Assembly: GCF_020736845.1 (NCBI RefSeq)
Contig: NZ_JAFFQR010000064.1
Span: 124,001 to 188,000 of the forward strand
Source of the DNA: Paenibacillus farraposensis
GTDB taxonomy: Bacteria; Bacillota; Bacilli; Paenibacillales; Paenibacillaceae
Length of the DNA stretch: 64,000 bases
Direction: 5' to 3'
Part shown: piece after piece, positions 27,822 through 36,246 of the stretch
Numbering within the stretch: position 1 is the first letter of the stretch
Layout of the letters: each line of letters starts with the position of its first letter
The notes under the pieces: model-generated
The model's input: the letters and a program-made list of their open reading frames with translations, nothing else
Database searches by the model: none
What the model was told of the DNA's origin: nothing
Program-made: the position numbers and the translations under genes

Positions 27822-29309
27822 GTGACAACACTAATGAATCAAAGCAACACCCCGCTTTTTAGTGCTTTGAAAAAGCATGCTCAGAGCAACCCGGTTCAAT
27901 TTCACATCCCAGGTCATAAAAAGGGAGTGGGCGCAGATCCGGAATTTCGCGAATTTATGGGGGATAATGCCTTTTCCATAGATATGATCAACATCGCTCC
28001 ATTGGACGATCTGCATCAGCCGACAGGCGTCATCGAAGAAGCTCAAAAGCTTGCGGCGGAAGCCTTTGGAGCCGATTATACTTATTACAGTGTACAGGGG
28101 ACAAGCGGAGCCATCATCACCATGATTATGTCCATTTGCTTGCCTGGTGATAAAATTATTGTGCCCCGAAATATACACAAATCCATAATGTCTGCCATTA
28201 TCTTTGCCGGTGCGAAGCCAGTATTCATATCTCCAGTCAGTGATGAGAATTTGGGTATCCACCACGGGGTTACAACCAAGTCCGTACGCCGGGCATTGGA
28301 ACGGCACCCTGACGCCAAGGGTATCCTTGTTATCAACCCGACATATTACGGTGTGTGCGCCAATCTGAAGGAAATTGTAGATCTCGCTCACAGCTATAAT
28401 GTGCCGGTCCTGGTCGATGAGGCTCACGGTGTACTGATCCATTTTCATACTGACCTGCCGATGTCCGCCATGGAGGCGGGAGCAGACATGTCAGCGACAA
28501 GCGTTCACAAGCTCGGCGGCTCCTTGACCCAAAGCTCGATTTTGAATGTGAATACCAAGAACGGATTCATTAATCCACAGCGTGTACAAACGATTTTCAG
28601 TATGCTGACTACGACATCCACTTCGTATATTTTGCTGGCTTCGCTGGACACATCTCGGCGCAACCTGGCGCTTAACGGCCATGAAATTGCACAACACGCG
28701 CTGGATTTAGCTGAATATTGCCGTGCAGAGGTCAACAAAATCGAAGGATTGTATTGCTTCGGTAGTGAAATTCTCGGCACAGAAGCTACCTACGATTATG
28801 ATCCAACCAAAATTACGGTTCATATCCGCCATTTGGGCCTGACCGGGTACGACGTGGAAAATTGGCTGAGAGATCACTACAATATCGAGGTTGAGCTTAG
28901 CGATATGTACAACATTCTCTGTCTGGTAACCCCTGGGGATACCAAAGAGGACATCGAGATTCTGTTGAATGCTCTGCGTGAACTGGCTTCCATACACTAT
29001 TCTACAGGTCAGCAGCATGAGCTGGTTGTAAAAATACCGGATATTCCCCAGCTCTCCCTCATTCCAAGGGATGCTTTTTACGGAGATACGGAAGTCATTC
29101 CATTCAAGGAATCGGCCGGTCGTATTATTGCAGAGTTTATCTATGTATATCCACCCGGAATTCCGATCCTGCTGCCGGGGGAAGTGATTTCGCAGGACAA
29201 TATAGATTATATTGTCGATCATGTGGAAGTAGGCCTGCCTGTAAAAGGGCCTGAGGACCGAACGGTACATCAGGTTAAGGTTATCGTCGAAACGAATGCC
29301 ATTTCATAA
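27822..29309 (+). CDS. Orn/Lys/Arg decarboxylase (arginine decarboxylase-like)
   Basis: A PLP-dependent decarboxylase of about 495 residues in the short Bacillus SpeA/YaaO style. FHIPGHKKG marks the N-terminus, VQGTSGAI near residue 100 the cofactor cradle, VDEAHGVLIHF near 200 the PLP-contacting aspartate, and SVHKLGGSLTQSS near 230 the PLP lysine. The C-terminal domain (YPPGIPILLPGE near 455) is typical of the family. Substrate choice between arginine and lysine cannot be read here. The GTG at 27822 has the best spacing from AGGAAAGG; the ATG four codons later is the alternative start. A terminator follows. Confidence 0.88.
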   Translation: MTTLMNQSNTPLFSALKKHAQSNPVQFHIPGHKKGVGADPEFREFMGDNAFSIDMINIAPLDDLHQPTGVIEEAQKLAAEAFGADYTYYSVQGTSGAIITMIMSICLPGDKIIVPRNIHKSIMSAIIFAGAKPVFISPVSDENLGIHHGVTTKSVRRALERHPDAKGILVINPTYYGVCANLKEIVDLAHSYNVPVLVDEAHGVLIHFHTDLPMSAMEAGADMSATSVHKLGGSLTQSSILNVNTKNGFINPQRVQTIFSMLTTTSTSYILLASLDTSRRNLALNGHEIAQHALDLAEYCRAEVNKIEGLYCFGSEILGTEATYDYDPTKITVHIRHLGLTGYDVENWLRDHYNIEVELSDMYNILCLVTPGDTKEDIEILLNALRELASIHYSTGQQHELVVKIPDIPQLSLIPRDAFYGDTEVIPFKESAGRIIAEFIYVYPPGIPILLPGEVISQDNIDYIVDHVEVGLPVKGPEDRTVHQVKVIVETNAIS

Positions 29310-29353
29310 TATGGATCTGTCAGTACATGTATGCAAAATACGTTGATGATCAA

Positions 29354-29383
29354 CAAAAAAAGCCCCTGTTTAGGGGCTTTTTA
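29354..29383 (+). terminator. Decarboxylase gene terminator
   Basis: AAAAAGCCCCTGTTTAGGGGC followed by TTTTT. Confidence 0.92.
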
Positions 29384-29423
29384 ATGTTTTTAAAAAGCTT
29401 GTAGCTGATGCTGCACGCAAGTC

Positions 29424-29726
29424 CTATTCGTATTGGGCAACAAGCTCGCTATATGCAGCTTCTACACGTTTCCATTCATCTTCATCCTCAATATTGTAAA
29501 GCACCATTTCTTCGTTTTCTTCTTCCATGCGAAGAATAATGCCATCCGCCTCAGGGTTGTCCCGCTCCAACAGAAGAGCGTAAACGTGATCTTCTACGTC
29601 AAAGGTCTCTACCAGCACCATTTCTACATCTTTGCCATTTTCATCAGTTAGCGTAAGAACCATTTCTTCATGTTCGTGGTCATGATCGTGGTTGCAGGCT
29701 TCACCGTGTTCATGTTTGTGATCACT
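29424..29726 (-). CDS. DUF1292 family protein with His-rich N-terminus
   Basis: A 101-residue acidic protein. The first 20 residues are strongly His/Glu/Asp-rich (HKHEHGEACNHDHDHEHEE), which could bind metal; the rest is the DUF1292/YrzB-like domain (LTLTDENGKDVEMVLVETF, then YALLLERD and DEDEWKRVEAAYSEL). The family is widespread in Firmicutes and uncharacterised. The start is the ATG behind AAGGTAGGTATTTCC; the longer upstream reading lacks a site. Confidence 0.85.
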   Translation of the reverse strand, partial: SDHKHEHGEACNHDHDHEHEEMVLTLTDENGKDVEMVLVETFDVEDHVYALLLERDNPEADGIILRMEEENEEMVLYNIEDEDEWKRVEAAYSELVAQYE

Positions 29727-29808
29727 CATGGAAATACCTACCTTCAATTTGTTTTGTATTCCCCCGTATCGTAACATGATCAAGGATGCAGGTCAATTTG
29801 TGGCATGC

Positions 29809-30369
29809 CTAATTTAACGCTGTAATAACTTTTTCGGACACTAATGTATAATTGCCGTCTTTGCTTTCTTTAATGTAAAAACCAACCCGGTAATTCCCTG
29901 CTGTTTTGAAATCATACGTAAAGTCACTGGTACGGAACCAAAAGTTATCCTTTTGCGCTCCTTTGATATCCTGAGACTGAATATCCTTTGTATTGCCCGC
30001 AGGATCGGTAATCGCTACCTTCACTCCGGAGATATCCGTTTTCAAGGTATCAATTTGACTGAATACATTGAATTTCACTTTGTTGCCTTTATTCACGTTC
30101 CCGAACACCGTATCTCCTTTAAATAGGAACATATGCACGTTGGGCTGGTCGAAAACCACTTTTCCGCCAGATGGATCAAAATTGACAAGGCCGTTAAAAT
30201 CACGAATAGGCACATACGTTTTTCCATCAATGACAACTGCGCCATCCTTCGACACTTCTCCATTAATAATCAGCTGCACTTGGTCCTTAGCGGATTCCGC
30301 CGAAATAACGGTCCCTCCTATTATTGAAAAGACCATTACTAGGCCCATTACTTTTCTCCATTTCGCCAC
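29809..30369 (-). CDS. Exported protein with copper amine oxidase N-terminal-like (stalk) domain
   Basis: A 186-residue protein with a signal peptide (RKVMGLVMVFSIIGGTVISA, cut near AESA). Residues 30-75 (LIINGEVSKDGAVVIDGKTY, then VPIRDFNGLV) form the stalk domain common in Paenibacillus cell-surface proteins. The C-terminal 110 residues are beta-rich with DFKTAGNYRVGFYI, possibly an Ig-like or cell-wall module. The start is the GTG behind GGAGGGATATAAA. It is likely extracellular or wall-associated; the substrate is unknown. Confidence 0.75.
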   Translation of the reverse strand: MAKWRKVMGLVMVFSIIGGTVISAESAKDQVQLIINGEVSKDGAVVIDGKTYVPIRDFNGLVNFDPSGGKVVFDQPNVHMFLFKGDTVFGNVNKGNKVKFNVFSQIDTLKTDISGVKVAITDPAGNTKDIQSQDIKGAQKDNFWFRTSDFTYDFKTAGNYRVGFYIKESKDGNYTLVSEKVITALN

Positions 30370-30566
30370 TTTATATCCCTCCATCGTCATCTGTTTAAAA
30401 CCTTCTATTGTACATTTATACCTTGCTTAGCCGCACAAGTTGCGCTGTGCTTCACAAATTGTCCGAAGTTTTTACACCGAAAGCTAAATCTTTAGTTCCA
30501 TCCATTTAGATGATAAAATACGACTGTAGAATATCCTGTACACTTAGTCTGGAGGGTGAACCCACA

Positions 30567-31319
30567 ATGAGCCTGTCTATACAAATGCTGGGCACCGGCA
30601 ATGCCTTTGCTAAGCGTTATTACAATAATAACGCGCTGCTGGATAGCGGAGAAGGCAAGCTGCTGATTGATTGCGGAACAACCGCTTCTCTCGCTCTGCA
30701 CCAAATAGGCGTCCCTTTGTCTGAAATTGACGCTATCTTAATTACTCATATTCACGCGGATCATGTCGGAGGCCTAGAGGAGTTCGGTTTTCAAATGAAC
30801 ATTCTCCACCGTCGCAAGCCTGTACTTTATATCGCTGAACCTCTAATTCATCCACTATGGGAGCATACACTCAAGGGTGGCATGTCACAGCAAGGCATGA
30901 TTGATAAGCTCGAAGATGTGTTTGAGGTAAATGTACTAACGCCTGATAAATCTGCTACATTAGTACCTGGTATTAAGGTAGAGCTCATTCCTACCCGGCA
31001 TATTCCCGGTAAAAACAGCTACTCCCTATTCATTAATGACCGTCTTTTTTACAGTGCGGATATGATTTTTGCTCCTGATTTGCTTCATCATCTGGTACAC
31101 GAACGGGGATGCCGAGGTATTCTGCATGAGGTTCAACTACAGGGCGCGGGAGAAGTCCACACGACACTGGACGAGCTGTTAAGCTTACCGAAACCTCTTC
31201 AAGAACGTATCCATCTGATGCACTATAGCGATGATATGGAACAATTCCGGGGGAAGGCAGGGGTCATGTCCTTTTTGGAGCAGCAACGTATATATCACCT
31301 TGCCGAATTAGAAGTGTAA
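30567..31319 (+). CDS. MBL-fold metallohydrolase (RNase Z-like)
   Basis: A 250-residue metallo-beta-lactamase-fold protein. [20 protein letters not shown] opens it in the RNase Z / ElaC manner, [18 protein letters not shown] near residue 70 is the metal-binding HxHxDH, and YSADMIFAP plus the late HYSD supply further ligands. The substrate is unknown; it lacks the exosite of true tRNase Z. The start ATG follows GGAGGGTGAACCCACA. It stands alone, with a terminator after. Confidence 0.88.
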   Translation: MSLSIQMLGTGNAFAKRYYNNNALLDSGEGKLLIDCGTTASLALHQIGVPLSEIDAILITHIHADHVGGLEEFGFQMNILHRRKPVLYIAEPLIHPLWEHTLKGGMSQQGMIDKLEDVFEVNVLTPDKSATLVPGIKVELIPTRHIPGKNSYSLFINDRLFYSADMIFAPDLLHHLVHERGCRGILHEVQLQGAGEVHTTLDELLSLPKPLQERIHLMHYSDDMEQFRGKAGVMSFLEQQRIYHLAELEV

Positions 31320-31349
31320 AGCAGTAATCAATACTGCCTTGCGGAATAA

Positions 31350-31397
31350 CAAAAAAGCCGCCAAGCTTATCCCATAAAGGATTGCTGGCGGCTTCCT
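31350..31397 (+). terminator. Terminator after the MBL gene
   Basis: AAGCCGCCAAGC and GCTGGCGGCTT arms with an interrupted stem, downstream of 31319. Confidence 0.8.
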
Positions 31398-31448
31398 TCT
31401 ATTGTTGCATTTGATGATGGGGTTAAATTAAAGGGATTGAACTCAAGA

Positions 31449-31685
31449 TCAGAACAACGGCAGTTGATCCAGATTATTGGTAGGGTCCCCATCTGCATCA
31501 CCGCGAATTCGTTTGCTTCCATCCTTCGCCTTGAACACATTTACACCTGCGATCGAGCCTGCTTCTATTTCATTCAATGCCTGACTATAATCCAATATTC
31601 GGCCGGTAGATGTCTGAAAAGACGTAAGATCACCATCTCCGTTTTTGCGTACTGCCATAATCTGTTCCCGTTCTGTATTAGCCAT
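31449..31685 (-). CDS. DUF3892 family small protein
   Basis: A 78-residue protein; REQIMAVRKNGDGDLTSFQT and the closing GVNVFKAKDGSKRIRGDADG match the DUF3892 pattern, a short domain of unknown role. The start is the ATG behind AAGGAGCGATGCAGC. A longer upstream reading overlaps the acetyltransferase gene and is not credible. Confidence 0.82.
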   Translation of the reverse strand: MANTEREQIMAVRKNGDGDLTSFQTSTGRILDYSQALNEIEAGSIAGVNVFKAKDGSKRIRGDADGDPTNNLDQLPLF

Positions 31686-31773
31686 GCTGCATCGCTCCTT
31701 ATCTATAGTTATAGTGGCGGAACTTTCACTAGCATGCACGCTGACACAGAATTGTATGCATTCTGTATTATAC

Positions 31774-32217
31774 CTACAGCTTTTTACGCATACGTACGTG
31801 CGGTATTCCGGCGTCGTCAAAAGGTTCATCGGATACCGTCTCATAACCAAGCTTTTCATAAAATTTTCCAGCCTGACACTGGGCATCCAACAATGAATAT
31901 CTCAATCCCAGCTCACGCGCGCGTTCTTCCAGTGCCAGCAGCAATACGCTCCCGTAACCCGCTGTACGATGCTCCTTAAGGACGGCAATACGCTGCATTT
32001 TTGCAGTATCTTCGTCATAGTACGTCAATCGGCCCGTAGCCACCATCTCACCATGGTCACAAATGAGCAAATGATGGGCTGTGTCCCCCAATTGATCATA
32101 ATGATCAATCTCCAGTTCAACAGGTACCTTTTGCTCCTCGACAAACACTTGGGTACGGATGGATATCGCTTGCTTCAGTTGGTCCTCTGTCGTTACACTT
32201 ATAATTTCTGCGGCCAT
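31774..32217 (-). CDS. GNAT N-acetyltransferase (YjcF-like)
   Basis: A 147-residue GNAT enzyme. IRTQVFVEEQKVPVELEIDH near residue 20 is the signature of the ElaA/YjcF subgroup, and the acetyl-CoA loop reads IAVLKEHRTAGYGSVLLLAL near 80, with FYEKLGYETV near 120. The substrate is unknown. It is the last chromosomal gene before the tRNA and prophage. Confidence 0.9.
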   Translation of the reverse strand: MAAEIISVTTEDQLKQAISIRTQVFVEEQKVPVELEIDHYDQLGDTAHHLLICDHGEMVATGRLTYYDEDTAKMQRIAVLKEHRTAGYGSVLLLALEERARELGLRYSLLDAQCQAGKFYEKLGYETVSDEPFDDAGIPHVRMRKKL

Positions 32218-32311
32218 CTTGTCCTCCTATCACTAATCCAATGGAAAACCTGGTAAGTTTGAATTATATATAAAAATGGCAACAAAGTATAAGATATAAC
32301 TATTTTTCTGC

Positions 32312-32341
32312 TTTACATATATGATTTATACATGTTATAGT
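32312..32341 (+). promoter_or_regulatory. tRNA-Val promoter
   Basis: TTTACA at 32312-32317, 18 bp, TATAGT at 32336-32341, placing the start about five bases before the tRNA. Confidence 0.7.
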
Positions 32342-32352
32342 CTAATAACTAC

Positions 32353-32424
32353 AGGACGGTAGCTCAGCGGGAGAGCATTATCTTGACAGGGTAAGGGTCA
32401 TGGGTTCGATCCCCATCCGTCCTA
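32353..32424 (+). tRNA. tRNA-Val (anticodon GAC)
   Basis: A complete 72-base cloverleaf: 7-bp acceptor (AGGACGG with CCGTCCT), D stem GCTC/GAGC, anticodon stem TTATC/GGTAA with loop TTGACAG (anticodon GAC), five-base variable loop, T stem ATGGG/CCCAT with TTCGATC. CCA is not encoded. Prophage genes begin directly after it, so its 3' end is the likely phage attachment core, although the second att copy is outside the window. Confidence 0.95.
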
Positions 32425-32430
32425 TAACGA

Positions 32431-32455
32431 AAACCCCTTGATTTATAAGGGGTTT
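32431..32455 (+). terminator. tRNA-Val terminator
   Basis: AAACCCCTT and AAGGGGTTT arms followed by T-rich sequence, seven bases after the tRNA. Confidence 0.88.
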
Positions 32456-32480
32456 TTCTTCTTTTTATAAACTCTTATCC

Positions 32481-32534
32481 GATACGAAATATGGTTCTGA
32501 TACGAATTTGATACGAATCACTTTTTGATACGAA
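32481..32534. repeat. Four GATACGAA direct repeats (probable att arm sites)
   Basis: GATACGAA occurs at 32481, 32499, 32510 and 32527, all in the same orientation, between the tRNA and the first prophage gene. Short direct repeats beside the core are the layout of arm-type integrase or excisionase sites. The assignment is by position and pattern. Confidence 0.6.
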
Positions 32535-32544
32535 AAAGCAGCGG

Positions 32545-32781
32545 CTATGATCCGCTGCTTTCGTTGTTTTGGAACACATCAAAATTAGTACCTTCAAGCC
32601 AGTTACGAAATACCAATTTACTGATATATATTTCCCTGCCAGCCCGAGCCACATGAAAGGGTGGGTTTGCCAGAAACTCGTAGGTCTTTTTTTGGCTCAT
32701 TTTCATTATTTCCTCAACATGCTTGGGGCGCAGAGTCATAGGATATTGCGCCCAGTCATTAGTTACATCAATTCCGTTCAT
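32545..32781 (-). CDS. Excisionase-like / MerR-type helix-turn-helix protein
   Basis: About 78 residues; MTLRPKHVEEIMKMSQKKTY leads into a small winged helix-turn-helix followed by FHVARAGREIYISKLVFRNW, the layout of the phage excisionase / HTH_17 family. Its position next to the presumed left attachment site and arm repeats supports an excision or integration-control role. The ATG used lies inside the end of the ArpU-like gene (14-base overlap), behind GGTGGGGATA; an earlier start would extend the overlap. Confidence 0.75.
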   Translation of the reverse strand: MNGIDVTNDWAQYPMTLRPKHVEEIMKMSQKKTYEFLANPPFHVARAGREIYISKLVFRNWLEGTNFDVFQNNESSGS

Positions 32782-33253
32782 TATCCCCACCCTTTCTCTG
32801 CTCCTTCTCAACAAGAAGGTTCATAATAGAAGCAAACTTATAGAAGGCTTTCCAACGGATGGTCGCATACTTGCCACCACTCATGGGAGGCTGGAAAGCG
32901 AAATTATATACATAATAATCTGTAATGTAATCATGTTCCTTTGTCATATACCGCGACTCAATTAAAAAACTTTCCATCCTGGGCATACGCTTTACAGCTC
33001 GTTCCACCCGTTTACAATATTCCTCACGATATGCCTGAGAATCTACATTATGAATAGCGATGTTGGCTGTCTGATCGCTAGTAACATTCGTCGGGCTACT
33101 ACGCGGCATGTCGCTATAAGCGGCTGTCGTGCTTGATTCCCTTTCTTCTATTATATATAGGTACTTATATATCCTGTATTTCTCAAGAGCCGCCTCGACA
33201 GCAGCCTGCGTCCGTTTCCGATCAATTTCAGGAAGAAAGCTTTGTTGCCCCAC
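32768..33253 (-). CDS. ArpU-family phage transcriptional regulator
   Basis: A 161-residue protein of the ArpU/RinA-like group that usually ends the early operon and switches on late genes. Seen features are FLPEIDRKRTQAAVEAALEK at the start, the helical middle CKRVERAVKRMPRMESFLIE near residue 95, and YDYNFAF-like aromatic pattern (ITDYYVYNFAFQPPMSGGKY) before the end. The start is a GTG behind GAGGTGATTACCAA. As last-but-one gene of the operon it is in the right place to activate terminase and structural genes across the att junction. Confidence 0.8.
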   Translation of the reverse strand: MGQQSFLPEIDRKRTQAAVEAALEKYRIYKYLYIIEERESSTTAAYSDMPRSSPTNVTSDQTANIAIHNVDSQAYREEYCKRVERAVKRMPRMESFLIESRYMTKEHDYITDYYVYNFAFQPPMSGGKYATIRWKAFYKFASIMNLLVEKEQRKGGDNERN

Positions 33254-33322
33254 TTGGTAATCACCTCATGCTCTGTATTAAATCCCCCGACCGAAGCCGG
33301 GGAGTGTATAAGTGCGGTTTGC

Positions 33323-34024
33323 TTAGAAAGGCAAATCGTCGTCGGGGTGATCTCCAGGAGGCGGGTTATCTCCACCTGCAGCACTTGCGGCAATTGCAGC
33401 GGCTGCGGCTTCTTCGTCGTCCAAAGGAAGCTTGGCCTGATTTGGATCGTTAATATCGATTGTCCCGTCAGGATTGATAATACCCTTTACACCCTCGCGC
33501 GGTTCGGCAGGCTTGTCCTGCGGCTTATCTTCCTCTGCCTGTGTAACGTCCTCAATGGTGAGCTGGTTGGTTTCCGTCAGAGCTCTGGCAAGGCGCTTCA
33601 CGTCCTCCGTGATTGCTCCATGACGTTTGATTACCTCTGTGAAGCCCTCAATGTCAGGTGGTAGCGTGGTGAGCAACGGACGACCATCGGCAGCCTCTAT
33701 AACGCAATCATGCTTGTCGTATTTAGGTGTAATCGTGTAAAGAGCATCGTCGAGCACATAACGCTTCTGAGGATCGCTAAGGGCCAACCACATATCAGCG
33801 TTCAGATAAAGAATTGCGTCCTTATTAAGTGTTCGGCGGAGATCGTCAGCCAGGACTTTAAACTTGCTGAATACCGTCTTCCCCTTAGTCTTCCAGCCGC
33901 CATGTTTGAAGAGAATCAGAAACGATGTGTCTTCGAGTCGGTCATGATGTTTCTCTATCATATCCTCCAGCAATTCATAAGTTTCTTTCGATGCTTCGGA
34001 ATGAAATTTTTGTGCTTTTGCCAT
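33323..34024 (-). CDS. Phage metallopeptidase-like protein with degenerate active site
   Basis: A 233-residue protein. The middle resembles the putative phage metallopeptidase family: LNADMWLALSDPQKRYVLDD near residue 75, then ALYTI where the family has its HELCH zinc motif, and DIEGFTEVIKRHGAITEDV near 130 matching the conserved DxEEFxxVxxRHG. The zinc-binding His-Glu pair is therefore missing and the protein is probably not a peptidase. The C-terminal 60 residues are low complexity (Asp/Pro/Ala-rich, ending DDDLPF). The acidic DDDLPF tail recalls single-strand DNA-binding protein tails, so a replication role is possible. The start ATG follows GAGAGGGGTAACCACCC. Confidence 0.65.
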   Translation of the reverse strand: MAKAQKFHSEASKETYELLEDMIEKHHDRLEDTSFLILFKHGGWKTKGKTVFSKFKVLADDLRRTLNKDAILYLNADMWLALSDPQKRYVLDDALYTITPKYDKHDCVIEAADGRPLLTTLPPDIEGFTEVIKRHGAITEDVKRLARALTETNQLTIEDVTQAEEDKPQDKPAEPREGVKGIINPDGTIDINDPNQAKLPLDDEEAAAAAIAASAAGGDNPPPGDHPDDDLPF

Positions 34025-34054
34025 GGGTGGTTACCCCTCTCAGTTGTTTTATTT

Positions 34055-34210
34055 TTATTTATAGAAAACGAACAATATCGACAACGCTATAATAGCTGCA
34101 ACACAGATGCATGCCATGTTGCGGGCAGACTCTTTATTACGATCTCCCTCCGATATTGTTCCGAGGAAAGAGATTACTATAATAGAGCCCAGCAGAATCT
34201 TAAACCACAT
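34055..34210 (-). CDS. Small membrane protein
   Basis: A 51-residue protein, MWFKILLGSIIVISFLGTIS then a charged loop and a second hydrophobic stretch ACICVAAIIALSILFVFY. Two membrane helices with a short hairpin loop. The start ATG lies behind AGGTGACCAGGAATT. Function unknown; a phage-encoded membrane hairpin in the early operon. Confidence 0.6.
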   Translation of the reverse strand: MWFKILLGSIIVISFLGTISEGDRNKESARNMACICVAAIIALSILFVFYK

Positions 34211-34219
34211 AATTCCTGG

Positions 34220-34528
34220 TCACCTCTTCGGCTTGCTCTTGTGAGCATATTTATTATTCGGGTCCGGTTTCACCACGCCCAGCATTGCCAATTCGTGGAC
34301 TACTCTTAATTTCGGGATATTGAGCTGCTTGGCAATTTGAGAACGGGTCAGTCCCTTACGATTTAATTCGCGCAATTTCTTGAGCTTGTCCTTTGGTAGC
34401 GGTGTTTGAAGACTTTTTAATAGCAGGTCAGGCCCTTGAGGCGGATCGTCACGACCGTCTGGCCCTGGAGGTTTCGCCCCGCGCTGCTCTTTGATCTGAC
34501 CGCCTGGGCGGCACTGACGTCTGATCAT
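34220..34528 (-). CDS. Small helix-turn-helix protein
   Basis: A 102-residue basic protein. A Pro/Gly-rich N-terminus is followed by LKKLRELNRKGLTRSQIAKQ and LNIPKLRVVHELAMLG, a homeodomain-like helix-turn-helix. It begins at ATG behind GGGGAGGTAAACGGA. Probably a DNA-binding regulator; no named family is assigned. Confidence 0.65.
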   Translation of the reverse strand: MIRRQCRPGGQIKEQRGAKPPGPDGRDDPPQGPDLLLKSLQTPLPKDKLKKLRELNRKGLTRSQIAKQLNIPKLRVVHELAMLGVVKPDPNNKYAHKSKPKR

Positions 34529-34571
34529 TCCGTTTACCTCCCCGATATGATTTAATCCCTATTGGATAATG

Positions 34572-34676
34572 TCATATAAGCAGCCTCTGCCCTCTGGCTG
34601 TTAGCCATCCGAGATACCTGCGGTCTTTCTTGCGCTGCTTACTACCTTTTCCAGTGGTGTACTCTTTCGATTTCAT
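34572..34676 (-). CDS. Very small basic protein
   Basis: A 34-residue peptide starting MKSKEYTTGKGSKQRKKDRR, strongly basic, with ribosome binding site AAAGGAGAGATAGCG closely matching that of the next gene upstream. Reported because of the good start signal and its fit in an otherwise gene-packed operon. Function unknown. Confidence 0.5.
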   Translation of the reverse strand: MKSKEYTTGKGSKQRKKDRRYLGWLTARGQRLLI

Positions 34677-34731
34677 ATCGCTATCTCTCCTTTAAGGTAT
34701 ATAGGGGTATAGGGTAAGAGGCTGTTATGCC

Positions 34732-35022
34732 TCAATCTATATCCACCAAATGTATGCGAGTTTTGATCAATTCGATAATCTCTTGTTTGACTTCATCCGG
34801 CATCGGAACATCGTCTTTGTCAATATATTTTCGATATTTGGCATTTGGTCGGAATGCATCATATTGTTTTACAGTGCTGAATTTATGACGTTTACTCGGG
34901 CGATTCGACAGTGTGTACTGGCCCAGGCTGACCTCAATCGTCCCCATTAAATGGTTTGGATGACACCGGAATGACCAAATTTCTTGCGTTAAACCGTCTT
35001 CTGTCGTTCTGGTTACTTCCAT
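34732..35022 (-). CDS. Phage hypothetical protein
   Basis: A 96-residue protein, no signal or membrane segment. WSFRCHPNHLMGTIEVSLGQ in the first half and a helical C-terminus (DEVKQEIIELIKTRIHLVDID's core) suggest a small globular protein. It starts at ATG behind AAAGGAGAGATAACG. I do not recognise the family. Confidence 0.65.
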   Translation of the reverse strand: MEVTRTTEDGLTQEIWSFRCHPNHLMGTIEVSLGQYTLSNRPSKRHKFSTVKQYDAFRPNAKYRKYIDKDDVPMPDEVKQEIIELIKTRIHLVDID

Positions 35023-35061
35023 CGTTATCTCTCCTTTATAGGTAGTAGGGGGTGTATCCCC

Positions 35062-36171
35062 CTAAAATATTAGATTGGGTTGTACTGTAGCTGTCCGGCG
35101 CTTTGCGATCTCTACGTACTGACTGCCCATCTCGATAATCGTGCATTCTCGGTTGTTCTCCAGCGCGACCTCAAGTGTCGTTCCGGATCCCCCGAATGGA
35201 TCAAACACACATCCCCCCACCGGAGCCCCGGCCAATATTCCAATCTCCGCTATTTTTTTTGGCATTACAGCAAAGTGAGCTTCGCTGAATTGTGCTGTGG
35301 CCACTGTCCAAACGGACCGTTTATTCCGGGAACCATAATATTCCCTGTCCTCCCTGTCCTCCCTGTGCTGCTTGGGCTGTCCAGGTACTTTACCTTCGTT
35401 CACTCTCCGCTTGAAGCTATACGCCTTACCAACCGCCTTCATTTTCCCGTTTGTCTTGGCCCCGCCGTTCGCCCGATCACTCCCACGCTGGCCCTCGATA
35501 TCCTGAGATAATCTTGCAATGCTCGATTCTGCCATATGTTCCTTGATGGCATCTTTGTCATAGTAGTACCTCTCTGATTTGGTGAGCAGAAACACATACT
35601 CGTGGGCCTTCGTCGGCCTGTCCTGTACACTCTCCGGCATGCAGTTTGGTTTGTTCCAAATGTTATCCATGCGGAGATACCATCCGTCCGCTTGTAGGGC
35701 AAAGGCAACCCGCCACGGTATGCCGATTAGGTCCTTAGCTTTAAGCCCATTCGGCATAAATCTACCAGGACGCACTCGATCAATATCTCCTTGCTTATTC
35801 GATGAATAATGTTTTCCGTGGTATCTGGCGTTAAAACCTTCATCCCGTCGCGGTCCTGCCCCGGCGTAGCTGTCTCCAAAATTAAGCCAGAGTGTTCCAT
35901 CCTCACGAAGCAACCGCCATACTTCCCGGAACACAAGCACCATATGAGCTACAAACATTTCCGGCGTAGGCTCCAGCCCAAGGCATCCGGTCCACTCTGG
36001 TACTGTTATAGGTGACAGGCCGGGCATAGGTGTGTATGTTGCCTCAGGCCAGTCTGATTCGGGCAGGCCATAATCACGAAGGCCCCAGTATGGGGGTGAC
36101 GTAACAGAAGTGTGATATTGGCCTGCTGGGAGTGTTGGCATTACTGTCAGGCAATTACCGTGTAGTATCAT
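35062..36171 (-). CDS. DNA methyltransferase, SPPY type (amino-group, class beta)
   Basis: A 369-residue site-specific DNA methyltransferase. The catalytic motif IV is TSPPYWGLRDYG near residue 28, of the SPPY kind typical of N4-cytosine enzymes, and the SAM-binding motif I FDPFGGSGTTLEVALEN lies near residue 330, so the order IV then I marks class beta. The middle (about 100-310) holds the target-recognition segment. No restriction enzyme gene is adjacent, so it is an orphan phage methyltransferase, likely protecting phage DNA or altering regulation. The start ATG follows GGGGGATAGACAT. Confidence 0.9.
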   Translation of the reverse strand: MILHGNCLTVMPTLPAGQYHTSVTSPPYWGLRDYGLPESDWPEATYTPMPGLSPITVPEWTGCLGLEPTPEMFVAHMVLVFREVWRLLREDGTLWLNFGDSYAGAGPRRDEGFNARYHGKHYSSNKQGDIDRVRPGRFMPNGLKAKDLIGIPWRVAFALQADGWYLRMDNIWNKPNCMPESVQDRPTKAHEYVFLLTKSERYYYDKDAIKEHMAESSIARLSQDIEGQRGSDRANGGAKTNGKMKAVGKAYSFKRRVNEGKVPGQPKQHREDREDREYYGSRNKRSVWTVATAQFSEAHFAVMPKKIAEIGILAGAPVGGCVFDPFGGSGTTLEVALENNRECTIIEMGSQYVEIAKRRTATVQPNLIF

Positions 36172-36246
36172 ATGTCTATCCCCCTTATGGAGGGCTGTTA
36201 CCCTCTTTCTTAACCCCTATGGGGCTATGCGTGCCTTGTACAAGCG

